10,620 nucleotides of DNA. Origin: Bordetella parapertussis (GTDB taxonomy: Bacteria; Pseudomonadota; Gammaproteobacteria; Burkholderiales; Burkholderiaceae_C). The position numbers were made by a program, and so were the translations under genes. Location of the stretch: the NCBI GenBank assembly GCA_945900685.1, contig CAMDJS010000065.1, forward strand, positions 1 to 10,620, read 5' to 3'. Shown one piece after another: positions 7,116 through 10,620 of this stretch (positions are counted from its first letter, which is position 1; every line of letters begins with the position of its first letter). The notes under the pieces were generated by a model, which made no database searches, was not told the origin of the DNA, and saw only the letters and a program-made list of their open reading frames with translations.

Positions 7116-8105
7116 ATGCTCAATATTTTTTCGCTGGCCAATGGCCGCCTGTTTCAAGAAGAGATTTCTTCTCTCGAAGAGCTCACTCGCTTTCAACCTA
7201 TTTGGGTGGATTTAGAGTCACCGACGCCTGAAGAAAAACGCTGGATTAGCCAGCACTTTGATGTGCAAGTGCCCGATGATGCGATGGATGAAGACATCGA
7301 GGAATCCGCACGTTTTTATGAAGAGGACAACGGCGAGCTGCACATTCGTTCAGACTTTTTGATCGCCGATATCGAAGAGCCGCGAGCCGTGCGGGTCGCT
7401 TTCATATTGAATCAACACAATGCTGCATTGAAAAGTCACGGTGTGTTGTTCTCCGTGCACGAAGAAGACTTGCCTGTGTTTCGTTTGCTGCGACTGCGTG
7501 CGCGGCGTGCACCAGGACTGATCGAAGACGCCAAGGATGTGCTGCTCGAGTTGTTCTCCGTCGATGCGGAATACTCGGCCGACACGCTTGAAGGCATTTA
7601 CGATGAGTTGGAAAAGGTCAGCAAAATGGTGTTGTCCGGCGAAGTCACTGACGGGCTCGCCGGGGAAGTGCTGGCCGAAATTGCCAGACAAGAAGACTTG
7701 AACGGTCGCATCCGCCGCAACATGATGGATACCCGCCGCGCACTCAGTTTCACCATGCGACTGCGCATGCTCAATGCCGAGCAGTTCGATGATGCACGTC
7801 AGATTTTGAGAGACATCGATTCACTCGACAGCCACACCGCATTTTTGTTTGACAAGATCAACTTCTTGATGGATGCGACGGTCGGCTTCATCAACATCAG
7901 TCAAAACAAAGTGATCAAAATTTTCTCGGTCGCCAGTGTGGCCATGCTGCCCCCGACTTTGGTGGCCAGCATTTACGGCATGAACCTGCAATTCCCTGAA
8001 TTTGCCATTCTTGACAGTTACGCTTATCCCTATGTGGTCAGCGTCATGCTCTTGAGCGCCGTTTTACCAATGTGGTATTGCTACAAGCGCGGTTGGTTGC
8101 GTTAA
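7116..8105 (+). CDS. corA: CorA-family magnesium/cobalt transporter
   Basis: Homopentameric inner-membrane channel for Mg2+ (also Co2+ and Ni2+). 329 residues. A large acidic cytoplasmic domain fills about 1-260 and includes the long helical stalk (…DSLDSHTAFLFDKINFLMDATVGFINISQNKVIKIFSV). Two C-terminal membrane segments follow, about 264-286 and 304-324. The selectivity signature YGMN is at 287-290, followed by LQFPE rather than the more usual MPE-type loop start. The C-terminus ends in a short basic tail (YKRGWLR). The ATG is preceded by TGAGAA, a modest ribosome site. It has a 205-bp upstream region with a candidate structured leader, and its TAA overlaps the mtnN TAA on the other strand. 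The family call is secure; ion preference is not shown. Confidence 0.95.
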   Translation: MLNIFSLANGRLFQEEISSLEELTRFQPIWVDLESPTPEEKRWISQHFDVQVPDDAMDEDIEESARFYEEDNGELHIRSDFLIADIEEPRAVRVAFILNQHNAALKSHGVLFSVHEEDLPVFRLLRLRARRAPGLIEDAKDVLLELFSVDAEYSADTLEGIYDELEKVSKMVLSGEVTDGLAGEVLAEIARQEDLNGRIRRNMMDTRRALSFTMRLRMLNAEQFDDARQILRDIDSLDSHTAFLFDKINFLMDATVGFINISQNKVIKIFSVASVAMLPPTLVASIYGMNLQFPEFAILDSYAYPYVVSVMLLSAVLPMWYCYKRGWLR

Positions 8106-8863
8106 CCGCTGGCGCGCTTGGATAACCAAGTGCACAGCAATGCCAAGGTGTAGCGGCTGGCCACCTCATGAATGAAACGTGAAAAATCGATGGTGGCCGA
8201 GTCATCGGCTCGGTCTGAAATGGTACGCACTGCAGCAAAAGGCACACCGTAATCCAGACAGACCTGTGCCACAGCGGCGCCCTCCATCTCAACCGCCAAT
8301 GCTTTGGGTTGGCGCTGTTGCAAGTTCTGGCTCTCGACGGTGGTGGAGACAAACCGGTCGCCGCTCACCACCATGCCCGCATGGACTTTGGGCGCATGCA
8401 CATGCAATTCGCGCATCACCTCCATGTCTATCCATTGGGCGGGGTTTTTCAAAATGTCTTGCGCCGCCGCTTGCAAACTTTGGGTCAAGCGTACATCAGT
8501 GGGGAAATGGGCGCGTCCGTACATAGGCACTTCATAGATGGGAAACAAAGGTGAGGCGTCCATGTCGTGTTGTAAAAATTCTGTGGCCACCACCATGTCA
8601 CCCACATTCACGCCTGGACCCAAACCACCCGCCACACCGGTGAAGACCAGCGCTGTCACATCAAACCGCTCTATCAATGCCGTCGCCGTTGTGGCTGCCG
8701 CCACTTTGCCAATGTGTGAGAGCGCCAGCACCACAGGCTGCCCGTGCCAAGTCCCAGATGTCACTTGACGCGAACCCAATTTGACGGTGTGCGGATTTTG
8801 CAAGACCTGTTTCAGACCCGCCAATTCCTGCTGCATGGCACCCACGATAGCGATCGGCTTCAT
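8102..8863 (-). CDS. mtnN: 5'-methylthioadenosine/S-adenosylhomocysteine nucleosidase
   Basis: Cytoplasmic nucleosidase that hydrolyses methylthioadenosine and S-adenosylhomocysteine to adenine plus the thioribose product, clearing by-products of SAM use. 253 residues, slightly longer than the 232 of E. coli. Family motifs in order: IAIVGAMQQEL with catalytic-site Glu13, VFTGVAGGLGPGVNVGD (73-89), SGDRF (167-171), the ribose-binding VEMEGAAVAQVC (191-202, Glu194) and RTISDRAD (213-220) with the catalytic Asp217. A GAGGA ribosome site is eight bases before the ATG. It follows pntB by 27 bp on the same strand and may be co-transcribed, though no functional link to transhydrogenase is obvious. 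A related purine-nucleosidase paralogue is possible, but the motif set fits MtnN. Confidence 0.9.
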   Translation of the reverse strand: MKPIAIVGAMQQELAGLKQVLQNPHTVKLGSRQVTSGTWHGQPVVLALSHIGKVAAATTATALIERFDVTALVFTGVAGGLGPGVNVGDMVVATEFLQHDMDASPLFPIYEVPMYGRAHFPTDVRLTQSLQAAAQDILKNPAQWIDMEVMRELHVHAPKVHAGMVVSGDRFVSTTVESQNLQQRQPKALAVEMEGAAVAQVCLDYGVPFAAVRTISDRADDSATIDFSRFIHEVASRYTLALLCTWLSKRASG

Positions 8864-8890
8864 GGGCGCATCCTCATCAACCCAAGAGGG

Positions 8891-10339
8891 TTACTCAACA
8901 GCCTTGACCATGTCCTCAACCACTTTTTTGGCGTCGCCGAACACCATCATGGTTTTGTCCATGTAGAACAATTCGTTGTCCAGTCCAGCATAGCCTGCGG
9001 CCATGGAGCGCTTATTGACGATGACTGTTTTGGCTTTGTAGGCCTCTAGGATCGGCATGCCGTAAATCGGGCTGCCCTTGATCATCGCCGCCGGATTGAC
9101 CACGTCATTGGCGCCCAAAATGATGGCCACATCCACCTGACCAAATTCGCCGTTGATATCTTCCATCTCGAACACTTGGTCGTAAGGCACTTCGGCCTCG
9201 GCCAGCAATACGTTCATGTGGCCCGGCATGCGCCCGGCCACCGGGTGTATGGCGTACTTCACCGTGATGCCTTTGTGCGTCAGTTTTTCGGCCAACTCTT
9301 TCACTGCATGCTGTGCACGGGCGACAGCCAAACCGTAACCGGGCACGATGACCACGGTTTCGGCGTTACCCAAAATAAAGGCCGCGTCATCCGCGCTGCC
9401 GCTTTTCACCGGACGCTGCTCGGTGCTGCCAGCCACTGCTGTGCCTGCCTCGCCGCCAAAGCCACCCAAAATCACGTTAAAGAACGAGCGGTTCATCGCC
9501 TTGCACATGATGTAAGACAAGATGGCGCCCGACGAGCCGACCAATGAGCCGGCAATGATAAGCATGCTGTTGTTCAGCGAAAAACCAATGCCAGCCGCCG
9601 CCCAGCCCGAGTAACTGTTGAGCATGGACACCACCACCGGCATGTCCGCGCCGCCGATCGGGATGATGATGAGTACGCCCAGCACAAACGAGAGAGCCAG
9701 CATGATGAGGAATGCGTCCCAGTTGCCAGTGAACATGAAGTACACGCCCAAGCCCACAGTGGCAATGCCCATCAACAGATTCAGCATGTGCTGACCGGCA
9801 AACACCACCGGTGCGCCTTGGAACAAACGGAATTTGTACTTGCCCGACAACTTGCCGAAAGCGATGACCGAACCGCTGAAAGTGATGGCACCAATCGCGG
9901 CACCCAGGAACAACTCTAAGCGATTGCCGTTGGGAATGTCCAAGGTACCCAAGCCCTGCGCCACTATGCCGAAAGCCGCAGGTTCGACCACCGCTGCAAT
10001 CGCGATGAACACCGCCGCCAAACCGATCATGCTGTGCATGAAGGCGACGAGTTCGGGCATTTTCGTCATCTCTACCCGTTGCGCCATGATGGCGCCAGCG
10101 CCGCCGCCGATCACCAAGCCCAGCAGAACCCAGCCCATGCCTTGCACAGGATCAACCTGACCAAAAAGCTTGGCTTGCTCAAAAATCAAAGCGGCTGTGG
10201 TGACCACCGCAATGGCCATGCCGCTCATACCAAACAAATTGCCGCGGATCGATGTGGTCGGGTGCGACAAACCTTTGAGCGCCTGGATAAAGAAAATACT
10301 GGCGACCAAATACAGAAGTACAACGAGGTTCATGCTCAT
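8891..10339 (-). CDS. pntB: NAD(P) transhydrogenase subunit beta
   Basis: Beta subunit of the proton-translocating transhydrogenase, which uses the proton gradient to drive hydride transfer from NADH to NADP+ and so supplies NADPH. 482 residues. The first two-thirds are membrane domain II with about eight or nine helices; His102 in [11 protein letters not shown] matches the proton-path histidine (E. coli His91). Domain III, the NADP(H)-binding part, starts near 315 and shows [13 protein letters not shown] (331-343), [20 protein letters not shown] (365-384), [10 protein letters not shown] (409-418) and [15 protein letters not shown] (441-455). The ATG overlaps the upstream stop as ATGA, which fixes the start and implies coupling. 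All expected blocks are intact. Confidence 0.97.
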   Translation of the reverse strand: MSMNLVVLLYLVASIFFIQALKGLSHPTTSIRGNLFGMSGMAIAVVTTAALIFEQAKLFGQVDPVQGMGWVLLGLVIGGGAGAIMAQRVEMTKMPELVAFMHSMIGLAAVFIAIAAVVEPAAFGIVAQGLGTLDIPNGNRLELFLGAAIGAITFSGSVIAFGKLSGKYKFRLFQGAPVVFAGQHMLNLLMGIATVGLGVYFMFTGNWDAFLIMLALSFVLGVLIIIPIGGADMPVVVSMLNSYSGWAAAGIGFSLNNSMLIIAGSLVGSSGAILSYIMCKAMNRSFFNVILGGFGGEAGTAVAGSTEQRPVKSGSADDAAFILGNAETVVIVPGYGLAVARAQHAVKELAEKLTHKGITVKYAIHPVAGRMPGHMNVLLAEAEVPYDQVFEMEDINGEFGQVDVAIILGANDVVNPAAMIKGSPIYGMPILEAYKAKTVIVNKRSMAAGYAGLDNELFYMDKTMMVFGDAKKVVEDMVKAVE

Positions 10340-10620
10340 TTGTCAGCTCCTGCCTTGGGGGCTTTTTTCTTGAACATTTCCAGCATACGCCGTGTCACCA
10401 GAAAGCCGCCGAAGACGTTGACTGCGGCTAGCGCTACCGCCAACACGCCCATGGTTTTACCCAGCGGCGTTACGGTAAGCGCTGCCGCCAGCATGGCGCC
10501 GACGATGATGATGGCCGAAATCGCGTTGGTCACCGCCATCAGCGGCGTGTGCAAAGCAGGCGTGACATTCCAGACTACGTGGTAGCCGACGTAAATCGCC
10601 AGCACGAAAATGATGAGATT
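10336..10620 (-). CDS. pntAB: NAD(P) transhydrogenase alpha-subunit membrane part (PntAB-type), 5' end off window
   Basis: Membrane domain II contribution of the transhydrogenase alpha side. The reading frame is open to the right edge, so 94 residues plus stop are visible, beginning [17 protein letters not shown]. Three hydrophobic helices are seen (about 1-17, 27-45 and 54-73 of the visible part) and a basic tail [30 protein letters not shown] is the family hallmark. In many alpha- and betaproteobacteria this domain is a separate ~100-residue protein (PntAB) beside a soluble PntAA; in E. coli it is the C-terminus of one long PntA. The window ends too soon to tell, but the visible length fits a separate small subunit missing only about ten residues. 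An internal GTG at 10605 is not the real start. Confidence 0.9.
   Translation of the reverse strand, partial: NLIIFVLAIYVGYHVVWNVTPALHTPLMAVTNAISAIIIVGAMLAAALTVTPLGKTMGVLAVALAAVNVFGGFLVTRRMLEMFKKKAPKAGADK

Noticed and set aside
7025..7231. A 68-codon open frame overlapping the corA leader and start
   Set aside because: It would start at TTG inside the leader stem, has no ribosome site, and overlaps the well-supported corA frame.
8879..8892. Small inverted repeat AACCC/GGGTT at the end of pntB
   Set aside because: The stem is only five pairs, has no T-run on the minus strand, and is followed by a good mtnN ribosome site, so it is unlikely to be a terminator.

Overview
The window is a gene-dense chromosomal housekeeping segment of a betaproteobacterium, most likely a Comamonadaceae-type Burkholderiales. 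The inference rests on the protein sequences (LeuS, Fur with a C-x4-C tail, HprK, HPF, PntB), the pairing of an HPr kinase with EIIA-Ntr, and the order bamE-dapB-exbB-exbD-leuS. I cannot name genus or species from sequence alone. I see no insertion sequence, prophage, CRISPR array, tRNA, rRNA or toxin/defence gene, and no clear sign of recent transfer.

Layout. Minus strand, 1-3117 (read right to left): bamE (outer-membrane assembly lipoprotein), dapB (lysine/peptidoglycan precursor synthesis), exbB, exbD (proton-driven inner-membrane motor) and leuS (5' end only; it runs off the left edge). They look like one transcription unit: gaps are short and dapB/exbB overlap as ATGA. A terminator-like hairpin sits on the exbD stop, just before leuS. 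The plus-strand fur gene (3196-3624) diverges from bamE and converges on hprK with abutting stop codons. Minus strand 3625-5061 carries ptsN-hprK, the regulatory nitrogen-PTS pair. A strong intrinsic terminator (5148-5176) separates it from hpf (ribosome hibernation factor, 5194-5529). Next come an MFS efflux-type transporter (minus, 5684-6910) and, divergently, corA (plus, 7116-8105). corA converges on mtnN (minus, 8102-8863) with overlapping stops. mtnN lies behind pntB and the membrane-domain part of pntA (minus, running off the right edge), which encode the proton-translocating transhydrogenase.

The coding content is ordinary. The unexplained structure is in three short non-coding stretches: (i) the corA 5' leader, with a 15-bp interrupted stem, a competing alternative stem, and a loop complementary to the corA start codon; (ii) the exbD-leuS junction, where a terminator-like hairpin and a second hairpin ending at the leuS ATG are mutually exclusive; (iii) the hpf leader, with nested inverted repeats. 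These are candidate cis-regulatory RNAs found by hand pairing, not by folding software or database search. I found no evidence of a new multi-gene system.
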